This document shows positions 35,382-46,076 of a stretch of 64,000 nucleotides of DNA, in pieces. Numbering within the stretch: position 1 is the first letter of the stretch; every line of letters begins with the position of its first letter. The translations under genes were made by a program, and so were the position numbers. Source of the DNA: Rhodopseudomonas palustris (GTDB taxonomy: Bacteria; Pseudomonadota; Alphaproteobacteria; Rhizobiales; Xanthobacteraceae); contig JACRJB010000005.1 of assembly GCA_016215605.1 (NCBI GenBank), positions 1-64,000 of the forward strand, given 5' to 3'. A model generated the notes under the pieces. That model worked only from the letters and a program-made list of their open reading frames with translations. It searched no databases and had not been told where the DNA came from.

Positions 35382-36068
35382 GTGAATACTTACGACGCGG
35401 CGTTCGACCCCAAGGCGTTTCTTGGTAGCGCTGGACCGGGACGAACCGTCCAGCAATTCCGCAAACACCAGAATATTTTCGCGCAAGGTGACAAGGCTGA
35501 CAGCGTGCTGTTCCTGCAGCACGGGCGGATCAAGCTCGTGGTGATGTCGGAGCAGGGCAAGGAAGGCGTCGTCGCGATTCTCGACGCCGGCCAGTTCTTC
35601 GGCGAGAGCGGACTGATCGGCCGGCGCCGGCTGTCGACCGCGGTGGCGCTGGAAGACTGCACCGTCACCACCCTGGCCAACGCCATGCTGATCGCGACTT
35701 TGCAGCGCGAGCCCAGCATGTGCGAGTTTTTCACCACCCATCTGCTGAGGCGCAACTGCCGGGTGGAAGAAGACCTGATCGATCAGCTGTTCAATTCCAG
35801 CGAGAAACGCCTGGCCCGGCTGCTACTCCTGCTCGCCGATTTCAACACCGGCGACACCGCCAAGTCGCTGCCGGTCGATATCAGTCAGGAGACGCTGGCG
35901 GAGATGATCGGCACCACGCGGTCGCGCGTCAGTCACTTCATGAACAAGTTCCGCAAGCTCGGCTTCATCAACTACAACGGCCACATCGAAGTCTATCCGT
36001 CGCTGCGCAGCGCCGTGCTGCCCGACCGGGCGCGGTTGCCCGAAGCCGACGCGCGTCACTCCGACTGA
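35382..36068 (+). CDS. Crp/Fnr-family transcription regulator
   Basis: A 228-residue regulator with a GTG start at 35382; AGGATGAGA precedes it. The cyclic-nucleotide-binding beta-roll spans about residues 25-125 (NIFAQGDKADSVLFLQHGRIKLVVMSEQGKEGVVAILDAGQFFGESGLIG), followed by a dimerisation helix and an HTH (about 165-215; ETLAEMIGTTRSRVSHFMNKFRKLGFI). The recognition helix reads T-T-R-S-R-V-S-H, not the E-x-x-S-R of FNR or FixK, so it should read another sequence. No N-terminal Cys cluster for an oxygen-sensing Fe-S centre is seen. A 15-bp repeat array begins at its stop. Confidence 0.88.
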   Translation: MNTYDAAFDPKAFLGSAGPGRTVQQFRKHQNIFAQGDKADSVLFLQHGRIKLVVMSEQGKEGVVAILDAGQFFGESGLIGRRRLSTAVALEDCTVTTLANAMLIATLQREPSMCEFFTTHLLRRNCRVEEDLIDQLFNSSEKRLARLLLLLADFNTGDTAKSLPVDISQETLAEMIGTTRSRVSHFMNKFRKLGFINYNGHIEVYPSLRSAVLPDRARLPEADARHSD

Positions 36069-36152
36069 GCGAACGCCGACTGAGTAACGCCAGACTGAGC
36101 AATTGCAGACATTGCAGTTGCAGGCGGATCAATTGCAGATTGCGTGAGTGCG
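36063..36152. repeat. Degenerate 15-bp tandem array at the Crp/Fnr stop
   Basis: GACTGAG-containing units start at 36063, 36078 and 36093, and GAC/GATTGCA variants continue with 15-bp spacing to about 36152. The first unit contains the Crp/Fnr stop codon. The units are not perfect copies. Read on the minus strand they give an open, pentapeptide-like pattern, but no start or ribosome site supports a gene. Confidence 0.65.
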
Positions 36153-36189
36153 GAGTTGATCGCGGCGGGGCGGCGCCAGCTGCGCCGGC

Positions 36190-36363
36190 TCAGCTCTTGT
36201 CGCCGAGCAGCTTGCCGGACGAACGGTTGACGAAGTGCACCTGGGTGCAGGCGGGGCAGCGCACCAGCTCGAACGTGGTCGGCTCCGGGGTCACGATTTC
36301 CTCGGCGATCCAGGTCTGAACCTTCATGGCCGTCCGCGGGCATTTGTAAATGAGATGCGGCAT
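36190..36363 (-). CDS. Small Cys-containing protein under a FixK/FNR box
   Basis: A 57-residue gene from the ATG at 36363 (a start at MKVQTW is an alternative). The product begins MPHLIYKCPRTAMKVQTW and has cysteines at residue 8 and in a CPAC pair (residues 36-39), then HFVNRSSGKLLGDKS, a pattern of zinc-ribbon-like small proteins. A perfect FixK/FNR box lies about 70 bp upstream. It is likely expressed under low oxygen or nitrogen-oxide conditions. Function unknown; a zinc- or redox-linked role is an inference. Confidence 0.55.
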   Translation of the reverse strand: MPHLIYKCPRTAMKVQTWIAEEIVTPEPTTFELVRCPACTQVHFVNRSSGKLLGDKS

Positions 36364-36425
36364 CAGGTGGGGCCGAAAGCTTCCGCGGATTTTTCAAGAC
36401 CATTGCCGGTCTCAACTTTAGTCGT

Positions 36426-36439
36426 TTGATCTGAATCAA
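36426..36439 (-). promoter_or_regulatory. FixK/FNR-type box
   Basis: TTGAT-CTGA-ATCAA, an exact match to the FNR/FixK consensus TTGAT-N4-ATCAA. It lies 70 bp upstream of the 57-residue gene on the minus strand. The nearby Crp/Fnr regulator has a non-FNR recognition helix, so a FixK, AadR or FnrN elsewhere in the genome is the expected binder. Confidence 0.7.
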
Positions 36440-36553
36440 TAATAGTAATATTCTACCTCTAATTGCCGGTGATTATGGCTAACAAGCCAAGCGTGCGGCC
36501 GAGGATGGTAGCCAGTTGCAGCTCATGACGGGCGCTCTGGCGAGCGGCTCGCA

Positions 36554-36579
36554 AAAGAAAAGCCGCCCCGTGGGGCGGC
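36554..36579 (-). terminator. Minus-strand terminator after the collagen-like gene
   Basis: An 8-bp GC stem GCCGCCCC / GGGGCGGC with a two-base loop (36562-36579). Read on the minus strand it is followed by TTTTCTTTT. It sits just downstream of the collagen-like lipoprotein stop at 36607. Confidence 0.9.
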
Positions 36580-36606
36580 CTTTCCACGATTCTCAAAGAT
36601 TCGGCG

Positions 36607-36966
36607 TCACTGGCGCGCGCAGCTCAGCACTATGCTGGTCGAGCTCGGCCCGCAGCGCGCGGTCATCACGCCGTTCTCGACGATGATGGTGTCGCTGAAG
36701 CGCGCCGACGAGTTGCCGACGCAGAGCGCCGACACCAGCGTTTCGCCGCTGTCGCAGGTGGTCGGGCAGCCGTTCGACGAGCACGAGGTCGAGGTCACGG
36801 TGCGGATGCTGCTGGCGGAGGCGCCGTCCTTGCCGGGGGGGCCGGGCGGGCCTGCCGGACCCTGCGGGCCTTGGTCGCCCTTCGGCCCGGCGCTGCCCTG
36901 GCCGATATCGCAGCCGGCCAGCGCGACGGCGGCGGTCATCATCACGATCAAACTCCCAAGACGCAT
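36607..36966 (-). CDS. Collagen-like lipoprotein
   Basis: A 119-residue protein starting at the ATG at 36966. The signal peptide ends with a lipobox (ALAGC), so it is membrane-anchored by a lipid. The mature part starts DIGQGSAGPKGDQ and continues as nine Gly-X-Y triplets (GPK GDQ GPQ GPA GPP GPP GKD type), a bacterial collagen-like helix. A C-terminal Cys-rich domain follows (SSNGCPTTCDSGETLVSALC..RCGPSS..LSCARQ). It may form a rod on the cell surface. It is single, with a strong terminator. Confidence 0.75.
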   Translation of the reverse strand: MRLGSLIVMMTAAVALAGCDIGQGSAGPKGDQGPQGPAGPPGPPGKDGASASSIRTVTSTSCSSNGCPTTCDSGETLVSALCVGNSSARFSDTIIVENGVMTARCGPSSTSIVLSCARQ

Positions 36967-37132
36967 TCCCCACACTCCCTCTGGCTGACGGCCCGTGCCT
37001 GCGGGCCGGGTCCGCGCGTTTGACGACGCGGTCGATGTCCATGCGACGCGCCGCGCAGCCGCGCTGCGTCGCGATCCGGCGGCGACACCACCGACGTTTA
37101 CTTCAGCACCGATCGGAAAACGTTGCGATGGC

Positions 37133-37202
37133 GCAAGAGATCGCGGGCAACAGATCGTTGGTGGCGGATCGGGCGCAACAGATCGGACGCAACAGATCGC
37201 AG
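37133..37202. repeat. 14-bp tandem array
   Basis: Five 14-bp units in a row. The first, second, fourth and fifth carry GCAA(C/G)AGATCG (starts 37133, 37147, 37175, 37189) and the third (37161) is degenerate. The 11-mer GCAACAGATCG appears three times exactly. The period is not a multiple of three, so it is not coding. Confidence 0.7.
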
Positions 37203-37333
37203 GTACGCGCGGCCGGTCGAAAACATGCGCGGCGACAGCACCGGCCGAGCGCGAGCAAATCGCGATGCCCGGCCGTCGATCAAGCCTGGCGTTGCTCAAT
37301 CCCGGCGCGGCGCAAAGCCCTGCCCGGAATCAA

Positions 37334-37365
37334 AGAGCCCCGAACGAGGCCATGTTCGGGGCTCT
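37334..37365 (-). terminator. Minus-strand terminator after the 47-residue gene
   Basis: A 12-bp perfect stem AGAGCCCCGAAC / GTTCGGGGCTCT with an 8-base loop. On the minus strand it is followed by TTTGATT. It lies about 120 bp downstream of the 47-residue gene. Confidence 0.7.
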
Positions 37366-37485
37366 CCGTCAGCGTCGGAACTCCCCACCTCTAGAAAGTT
37401 CGGCAATGACGGCCGGTAAGCTAGCTGTGGAGCCTTCCGACGCATTGCGTAGAATCAAATACCACCGCGTGTGTCGCGACCGCGC

Positions 37486-37629
37486 TCAGGCATCGGTGCG
37501 GTCGGATCGCTCGCGGTCGTTGAGGCTGGCGATCAACTGTTTCAACACCCGGCGGCGATCCTCGTCATGGGTCTGCGACAGCAGCCGGCGATACAATTTG
37601 AGATTTTCCTCGCGAACGAATTTGTCCAA
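37486..37629 (-). CDS. Small charged protein, 47 residues
   Basis: A short gene with a TTG start at 37629 (no ATG is in reach) and GGGGA seven bases upstream. The product reads (M)DKFVREENLKLYRRLLSQ then DEDRRRVLKQLIASLNDRERSD, a single amphipathic helix-rich protein with strong charge alternation. It resembles short conserved proteins of this group of bacteria, but no function is known to me. A terminator lies downstream. Confidence 0.6.
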   Translation of the reverse strand: MDKFVREENLKLYRRLLSQTHDEDRRRVLKQLIASLNDRERSDRTDA

Positions 37630-37778
37630 TGATGTCCCCGTTCGTTTCAGTCACCACTCCGCCGGCCTGCCGGACCGGTGTGCACGTTTGCGATGAAGCG
37701 AATGCTGAAAGCTAAGCCGGCTGCAAATGCCTGTCGATCAGCGTCCTGCACCAAACGATGCACGCAAAAATACCGACG

Positions 37779-37799
37779 CTGTCAGGAAAAGCCTGACAG
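37779..37799. other. Inverted repeat downstream of the receiver gene
   Basis: CTGTCAGG-AAAAG-CCTGACAG, 8-bp arms, 25 bp past the receiver-gene stop. The T-rich part is in the loop, so it is not a standard terminator. It may act as a hairpin or operator. Confidence 0.4.
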
Positions 37800-37823
37800 T
37801 CACGCGGCAGCTTGCAAGGAATG

Positions 37824-38222
37824 TCAGGCGCCGGGCGGCGCGGCGGGATTGCCGTTGTTGAGCAGCTGCGTCACCGCGGCGACCACCTGGGACGGCGCGA
37901 ACGGCTTGCTGAGCAGCAGGCTGTTGGGGACGCCGCGGGCGGCCCATTCGGCGGCGCTGTCGCCGGTCATGTAGATCACCGGAAACGCCGGATCCGCCTC
38001 GCGGGCGAGTCGGCCGACATCCCAGCCGTCCATCCGGTCGCGCCCGAGATTGACGTCGGTCAGCAGCGCACGAAACCGGTCCGGCTCCCCGATCAGCTTG
38101 GCGGCTTCTTCTCCGGAAGCGGCGATCACCACGTCGAAGCCGCCTTCTTCGAGCGCTTCGCGCACGACGCTTTGGATCATCAGGTCGTCTTCGACGACCA
38201 GGATCACGATGGAATTGTCCAA
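37824..38222 (-). CDS. Stand-alone CheY-like receiver
   Basis: A 132-residue response regulator made of one receiver domain, with a TTG start at 38222 supported by AGGGG. Conserved residues: the acidic pair (VVEDD, residues about 9-13), phosphoacceptor Asp in LLTDVNL (about residue 55), Thr/Ser in MTGDS and Lys in LSKPF. There is no output domain, so it acts by contact with a kinase or partner. Divergent from the 60-residue membrane protein. Confidence 0.82.
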   Translation of the reverse strand: MDNSIVILVVEDDLMIQSVVREALEEGGFDVVIAASGEEAAKLIGEPDRFRALLTDVNLGRDRMDGWDVGRLAREADPAFPVIYMTGDSAAEWAARGVPNSLLLSKPFAPSQVVAAVTQLLNNGNPAAPPGA

Positions 38223-38395
38223 GACGAACCCCTGCCAAAGGCACAATCGGCGATGCGCAGCATTAAGTCGCGCCGGCCCCGGAAGTTCCGCGGCGCAGAA
38301 TGCGCCACGGGTCGCACAGGCATGATTCCATTGGCGGATGGCCGTCTTGTGCCGACGCGCTAAAGCAGGGAGCGCAACCCACGAGGACCGCCGCA

Positions 38396-38578
38396 ATGCC
38401 CTGGTACATCGACGCCATTCTGGTCGGACTGGTTCTGCCCTGGATCATCGTGACCTATCGGCTGATCGCGGCGTTCCGGCAAAGCGTGGCGAAGGGCGTC
38501 GCCGCCTGGGCGATGTGGGCGCTACCCTGCGTTCCGGCGATGCTGCTGGTGATGTGGGGCATCCAGAACCTGCGCTAA
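38396..38578 (+). CDS. Small membrane protein, 60 residues
   Basis: A 60-residue protein with two hydrophobic segments (MPWYIDAILVGLVLPWIIVTY and AAWAMWALPCVPAMLLVMWGI). GAGG precedes the ATG. No family is recognised. It is divergent from the receiver gene and followed by the zinc-ribbon gene on the opposite strand. Small size and lack of context leave its job unknown. Confidence 0.55.
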   Translation: MPWYIDAILVGLVLPWIIVTYRLIAAFRQSVAKGVAAWAMWALPCVPAMLLVMWGIQNLR

Positions 38579-38650
38579 GCACCGCGTCAGACTGGGAGAC
38601 CGACGCAGCCGAGTCCTGAACGCCGATGCGTCCGGGCGATCCGGCTGCGG

Positions 38651-38911
38651 TCAGCTCTGGGTGCCGCCGTCGCCGGCGCGATGGATCGACAGCATCATGC
38701 CGTTCTTGATTCGCCGGACCTCGGTGAACGCGCGCTGCACGCCGAGATCGGCGGAGTCGCTCGAGAAGGTGATCAACTTGTTGCAGTTCGGGCACTGCAC
38801 CTGCGCGCCCTCGCGGATGTTCCGGATCTTCTCGCGGAACGGGACGCGGCATTTGGTGCACAGCACCCGGACTTTGTCCGGCGGCTTGGTGGGGGCGAGT
38901 TGCATCGTCAT
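38651..38911 (-). CDS. Zinc-ribbon (MJ0042-type) protein
   Basis: An 86-residue protein; the ATG at 38911 or 38905 is likely. It has one zinc finger of the MJ0042 type: C-x2-C (VLCTKCRVPF) followed by C-x2-C (VQCPNCNKLI) in a KVRVLCTKCRVPFREKIRNIREGAQVQ setting. A charged tail follows (SDSADLGVQRAFTEVRRIKNGMM). Such proteins are often PilZ- or signalling-associated, but here it is alone. Likely cytoplasmic. Confidence 0.7.
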   Translation of the reverse strand: MTMQLAPTKPPDKVRVLCTKCRVPFREKIRNIREGAQVQCPNCNKLITFSSDSADLGVQRAFTEVRRIKNGMMLSIHRAGDGGTQS

Positions 38912-39101
38912 GCCCGTAGTTGTGCGCGGCGAGCATTGACAAACGATGAACGCGGCGGTGCGTCCGATGGGCGCGATCGAGGTCTGACCGCGCACCGGAG
39001 CGGTGGCGTTCACAGCAGCGCCGAGGCGGTCGCCGCCCTGGATCGACGGCAAGCGGGGAGGCACGTCGCCGAGATCGTCGGCGCGCTCAGTCGCCAGTCG
39101 G

Positions 39102-39335
39102 TCAGCTGGCATCGCCCCCGACGCGGGCCGGTCCGCCGCCCGGGCGAAGCGGGTGGGGCTGCGCTGACGGCCGCCAATGCGTCGGCATCCGCGTCACGTA
39201 TTCATGGGTGTCGCAACGCACCCAGCCGCCGATCACCCGCCGGCACGGCGCCGAGTGCCACTGCACCACGCCATCGACGATGACCGCCAGCTCGAGCTGT
39301 TCGTCGTAATCCTCTGTCCCGATCGGATGCCACAT
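39102..39335 (-). CDS. Small conserved hypothetical protein (MWHPI type)
   Basis: A 77-residue protein starting at the ATG at 39335. The opening MWHPIGTEDYDEQLELAVIVDG and the PCRRVIGGW..RMPTHWRP pattern are typical of a small protein common in Bradyrhizobium and Rhodopseudomonas. There is no signal peptide or domain. The longer upstream open frame reaches into AT-richer DNA and is unlikely. It marks the left border of the foreign-looking island. Confidence 0.65.
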   Translation of the reverse strand: MWHPIGTEDYDEQLELAVIVDGVVQWHSAPCRRVIGGWVRCDTHEYVTRMPTHWRPSAQPHPLRPGGGPARVGGDAS

Positions 39336-39583
39336 ACGACTAAAGCTGCCCGAGTTGGCCGCGTCCACATTGTGGTCGATCAACCTAAGGAAGAAGTTCA
39401 CGATAGTTTCGCGCTTTGGAATGATTTTTTCACGGGACGGGATTTGAGGGCTTGGGTGAGGGTGTGCGGGAGGCCGTTGACGGGTTCCGCCCTGAGCTAT
39501 CGGGGCCTCCGATCGGAGAGGGGATAGCAGAAATAGGGAGGAGGCCTCCAATAAAACTACGAAGCCTGCGCCAGCCTTTTCGG

Positions 39584-39982
39584 ATGGCGAGTTTGAAGAC
39601 CTTCCGTGACCAGTTCTATGCTCAGCTATTTCGTCTAAGGGGACTGAAATACGACGCCGATTTGGTGAAGCGACCTCAGTATTTTGGCACGCCTACAAAC
39701 GACGTTTGGAAGTGGATTGCACCGGGGGGCTTACCGACTAAAGCGGGTTATTCCAAAGAACGCCAAGGGGCGGCCGAAGGCAACTTTGTCTCAAGCGCTC
39801 ACCCGCAATGTCGGTTATCTGAAGCTTCGCGAACATTTGGGCGAGACGGTCGCATACATGACCGTAAACTCTGACTATGCCAGTTTGTCAGGACGCTTGA
39901 TGCTCGCCGGCCACGTTTCCACGATCAGCTTGAGTTGCCGTTCGAATACAAGCAGCACGAAGATGACGGAAAGGGCTTGTAA
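39584..39982 (+). pseudogene. P63C-domain gene fragment with two frameshifts
   Basis: Three frames together encode one 132-residue P63C domain: MASLKTFRDQFYAQLFRLRG..KRPQYFGTPTND in frame 1, then LKRVIPKNAKGRPKATLSQALTRN..LREHLGETVA in frame 2, then RPRFHDQLELPFEYKQHEDD and a TAA in frame 1. The first shift lies at a run of six Gs (39724-39729); five Gs would restore the frame. The second is near a three-T run (39894-39896); four would restore it. P63C domains occur in phage- and plasmid-linked proteins and are usually the C-terminal half of a longer protein; the N-terminal part is missing here. Confidence 0.75.
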
Positions 39983-40007
39983 TGAAGGAGACCGCCAACT
40001 GTTTGGC

Positions 40008-40571
40008 TTACTTAGTTGAGGACTGTCCGGAGAATTGTCCTTGGTAACCGCGCTGCGGAGTGCCCAAGGTCTGCTCGAAAATGAGTTGGCAAATTCTCAT
40101 TCCTGGCTTCAACACAATCGGAAGGGGGCCATGATTGACAAGCTCCAGTCGAATTTGGCCGTCAAACCCGGCGTGGATGGTAGGTGCTGTCACATGCACG
40201 CCCAACCCAAGTCTTGCTAAAGAGCTCTTTCCCTCGACCCGAGCAGCCAATCTGGAATCGTAGGGCAGCTTTACGTATTCCGCCGTCCAACCAAGCACGA
40301 GTTCTCTTGGTTTAAACTGAAATCCACTCGTCGGATCGATTGTCTCAGATTTGGTAATCTCATTCAAAGCATCGTCTATGTTGTAGTCCGGATGTGTTGG
40401 ATCGATCGACTTGGCTATGAATGTGTTTCCCGTGCTGAATATTGTAAAAACGGGATCCAGCGTGAGATCTACACTGGTTGAGCTGTATGCCGTGTCTTGC
40501 TGCGGAAGCGGCTCAATTATGATCTGCTTCCGCTGCAATGCTATTTGAATTTCGCGATCAGTAAGTATCAC
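40008..40571 (-). CDS. dCTP deaminase / dUTPase-family protein, short type
   Basis: A 187-residue protein of the Dcd trimer family, close in size to E. coli Dcd (193). The catalytic motif is clear: EGKSSLARLGLGVHVTAPTIHAGFDGQIRLELVN carries the Ser, Arg, Ala and Glu that bind and deaminate dCTP, converting it to dUTP and ammonia. It is co-transcribed with an 88-residue gene (ATGA overlap) inside an AT-richer island. Housekeeping Dcd of this order is, to my knowledge, a longer protein, so this copy looks acquired. Phage-induced nucleotide-depleting dCTP deaminases are known defence proteins; that role is a possibility, not shown. Confidence 0.82.
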   Translation of the reverse strand: MILTDREIQIALQRKQIIIEPLPQQDTAYSSTSVDLTLDPVFTIFSTGNTFIAKSIDPTHPDYNIDDALNEITKSETIDPTSGFQFKPRELVLGWTAEYVKLPYDSRLAARVEGKSSLARLGLGVHVTAPTIHAGFDGQIRLELVNHGPLPIVLKPGMRICQLIFEQTLGTPQRGYQGQFSGQSSTK

Positions 40572-40834
40572 GCGCGCATTCGCTCTTCTTCAAACAACTG
40601 GTCCTTTGGAACCCAAACCCTCCAGGCTCCGCTTTGCGTTTCTCGCGGAAGTTCAACGAGGGTTGCGTCCTGACTTTCACCAATCGGAAAGCCAACAGAA
40701 ATCGAATTTTCGACCAATGACCGTTGAGAAACGATAAGCCTCTGGCTACCGCTTACCGTTTTCACGGAAACGACAACCTCGCTGGGGTGAAGGCCGGAAC
40801 CCACTTTTTCAACCATCAGTCGCATCATCGACAT
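40568..40834 (-). CDS. Unknown small protein upstream of the dCTP deaminase
   Basis: An 88-residue protein with no recognised domain. It reads as a compact beta-rich protein (VVSVKTVSGSQRLIVSQRSL; SISVGFPIGESQDATLVELPRE; GAWRVWVPKDQLFEEER). Its stop overlaps the deaminase start by four bases, so the two are translated together. It may be a partner or regulator of the deaminase. AT-richer than its neighbours, consistent with transfer. Confidence 0.65.
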   Translation of the reverse strand: MSMMRLMVEKVGSGLHPSEVVVSVKTVSGSQRLIVSQRSLVENSISVGFPIGESQDATLVELPRETQSGAWRVWVPKDQLFEEERMRA

Positions 40835-40919
40835 TCTCCCCCGTTCGGTTCCGTTTGCAAGCTTCGAATCGCTCGCTCCGCCTAGTCTCTTCGTAATTCG
40901 TTAACGAAATTGGAGTGGA

Positions 40920-40934
40920 GAACATACAAGGAAC
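40920..40934. promoter_or_regulatory. Possible second LexA-type box
   Basis: GAAC-ATACAAG-GAAC, the same direct-repeat pattern as the recA box. It is about 85 bp from the start of the island's two-gene operon and about 195 bp from recA, so it could place the deaminase operon under SOS control. Confidence 0.4.
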
Positions 40935-41025
40935 AAAATATCAAATTTATGATCTGATGAATTTGGGACACTCGCCAAAGCGAATTAGGACACTCAGACT
41001 AAAAGTACGGACAGAACCTCCAAAA

Positions 41026-41040
41026 GAACATATTGCGAAC
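41026..41040 (+). promoter_or_regulatory. LexA box of recA
   Basis: GAAC-ATATTGC-GAAC, the direct-repeat LexA box known in alphaproteobacteria (GTTC-N7-GTTC on the other strand). It lies about 90 bp upstream of the recA start, so recA is likely SOS-induced. Confidence 0.7.
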
Positions 41041-41129
41041 TGAGAACAAATAGTGTACGTGTTTTTCTGTCGGCCATGGGCCGGCGCGGTTTGTCCCACC
41101 GGCGAATCCCGTTCATAAGGAGCTTCATT

Positions 41130-42221
<1,092 letters not shown>

Positions 42222-42635
42222 GCCCACGCGGCCGGCGATGACGCCGGCCCTGACAGTTAAAGCCGGCGGGCGCCGCGAACCCCTGTTGCCGGGGAACCCG
42301 TAGCGCTCGCCGCACCTTTTTGAGATGCCTTGTTTGCGTCTCGATGAGGCGGCACCGAGCAGCAAGCTCCGCCGTCATGCGAGGGCTCGATCCGCCGGCG
42401 CCACGCTCCTCCGTCATGCGCGGGATTGACCCGCCTGCGCCACACTCTGCTGTCATGCGCGGGCTTGACCCGCGCATCCATCGCGCGCGCAGCGCGCTGA
42501 ACCGTGGCATTTTGCGAAGAGGATGGATTGCCGGGTCAAGCCCGGCAATGACGATTGATTGTTAAAGCGACGCCGACTGTCGGCCGCTGGCCCGACAAAG
42601 GTCGTTCACTCCCCGCGCAGCGTTGCTCAGCAACC
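42222..42635. other. Non-coding gap between recA and gcvP
   Basis: 414 bp between convergent genes. It contains a hairpin GGCCGGCG-ATGA-CGCCGGCC (42230-42249), possibly the recA terminator though without a U-run, and the tandem repeat region described next. No gene is supported. Confidence 0.6.
42374..42553. repeat. 39-bp tandem repeat with terminal palindrome (family D)
   Basis: GTCATGCG(A/C)GGG(C/A)T(T/C)GA(C/T)CCGC units begin at 42374, 42413 and 42452, a 39-bp period. A GCGCGCAGCGCGC-type core follows, and then ATTGCCGGG-TCAAG-CCCGGCAAT (42527-42549), a perfect 9-bp stem. It is an expanded intergenic palindromic element. Confidence 0.7.
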
Positions 42636-45530
<2,895 letters not shown>

Positions 45531-45599
45531 GCGATGCTCCTGGTCCTGGCCGAACATGCACACGGCATCTTCAGCGGCGTAACTGTTCAAGCGATCATC

Positions 45600-45695
45600 A
45601 ACTCGTCATGGCCGGGCTCGTCCCGGCCATCCACGTCTTGCAGCCATCGAGACGCCAAGGGCGTGGATGCCCGGGACAAGCCCGGGCATGACGGC
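45600..45695. repeat. Intergenic palindromic repeat, family E
   Basis: TCATGGCCGGGCTCGTCCC..GGCCATCCACG and GTGGATGCCCGGGACAAGCCCGGGCATGACG arms between gcvP and gcvH. It interrupts the operon without breaking a gene. Confidence 0.75.
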
Positions 45696-45701
45696 GTGGG
45701 T

Positions 45702-46067
45702 TCAGGCCGTGTGGGCCTTGTAGGCGGCCTCGTCCATCAGGCCGTCGAGTTCGCTCTTGTCGGCGATCTTCAGCTTGAAGAACCACGCCGCGCCGTCGGC
45801 GTCGGAATTCACCAGCGCCGGTTCGGTGCCGAGCGTCTCGTTGACTTCGAGCACTTCGCCGGAGATCGGCGCGTAGACGTCCGACGCCGCCTTGACCGAT
45901 TCGACCACCGCGGTGGCTTCCGCCTTCTTGACGCTGCGGCCGACCTTCGGCAGGTCGACGAACACCACGTCGCCGAGCTGTTCCTGCGCGTAGTTGGTGA
46001 TGCCGATGGTGGCGACGTCGCCTTCGATCTTCAGCCATTCGTGATCGGAGGTGTAGAGCGTGGTCAT
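45702..46067 (-). CDS. gcvH: Glycine cleavage system protein H
   Basis: A 121-residue lipoyl carrier. The lipoylation site is the Lys in [11 protein letters not shown] (about residue 59). The opening [27 protein letters not shown] is typical. It shuttles the aminomethyl group between GcvP, GcvT and the lipoamide dehydrogenase. It starts 9 bp after gcvT. Confidence 0.98.
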   Translation of the reverse strand: MTTLYTSDHEWLKIEGDVATIGITNYAQEQLGDVVFVDLPKVGRSVKKAEATAVVESVKAASDVYAPISGEVLEVNETLGTEPALVNSDADGAAWFFKLKIADKSELDGLMDEAAYKAHTA

Positions 46068-46076
46068 GACGGATCC

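Larger units (their letters stand above)
36967..37485. other. 519-bp non-coding stretch
   Basis: Contains the 14-bp tandem array at 37133-37202 and the terminator at 37334-37365. The rest is without a credible gene: the minus-strand open frame here has no ribosome site and looks like a shadow. Confidence 0.6.
40835..41129. other. recA promoter region with island border
   Basis: A 295-bp AT-rich gap. It contains two GAAC-N7-GAAC boxes and a TTCGTTAACGAA palindrome at about 40898-40909. No gene is credible. The AT-rich character ends near 41060, where native GC-rich sequence resumes. Confidence 0.6.

Noticed and set aside
36056-36439. Minus-strand frame with SAIAQ-type pentapeptide repeats
   Set aside because: The repeats come from the 15-bp DNA array. 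There is no start signal, and the frame conflicts with the 57-residue gene.
39452-39583. Extension of the P63C fragment upstream of 39584
   Set aside because: The open frame continues, but the sequence does not resemble the N-terminal part of P63C proteins.
42230-42249. Hairpin after recA as a terminator
   Set aside because: Stem is perfect (8 bp, loop ATGA) but no U-run follows; mentioned in the gap entry only.
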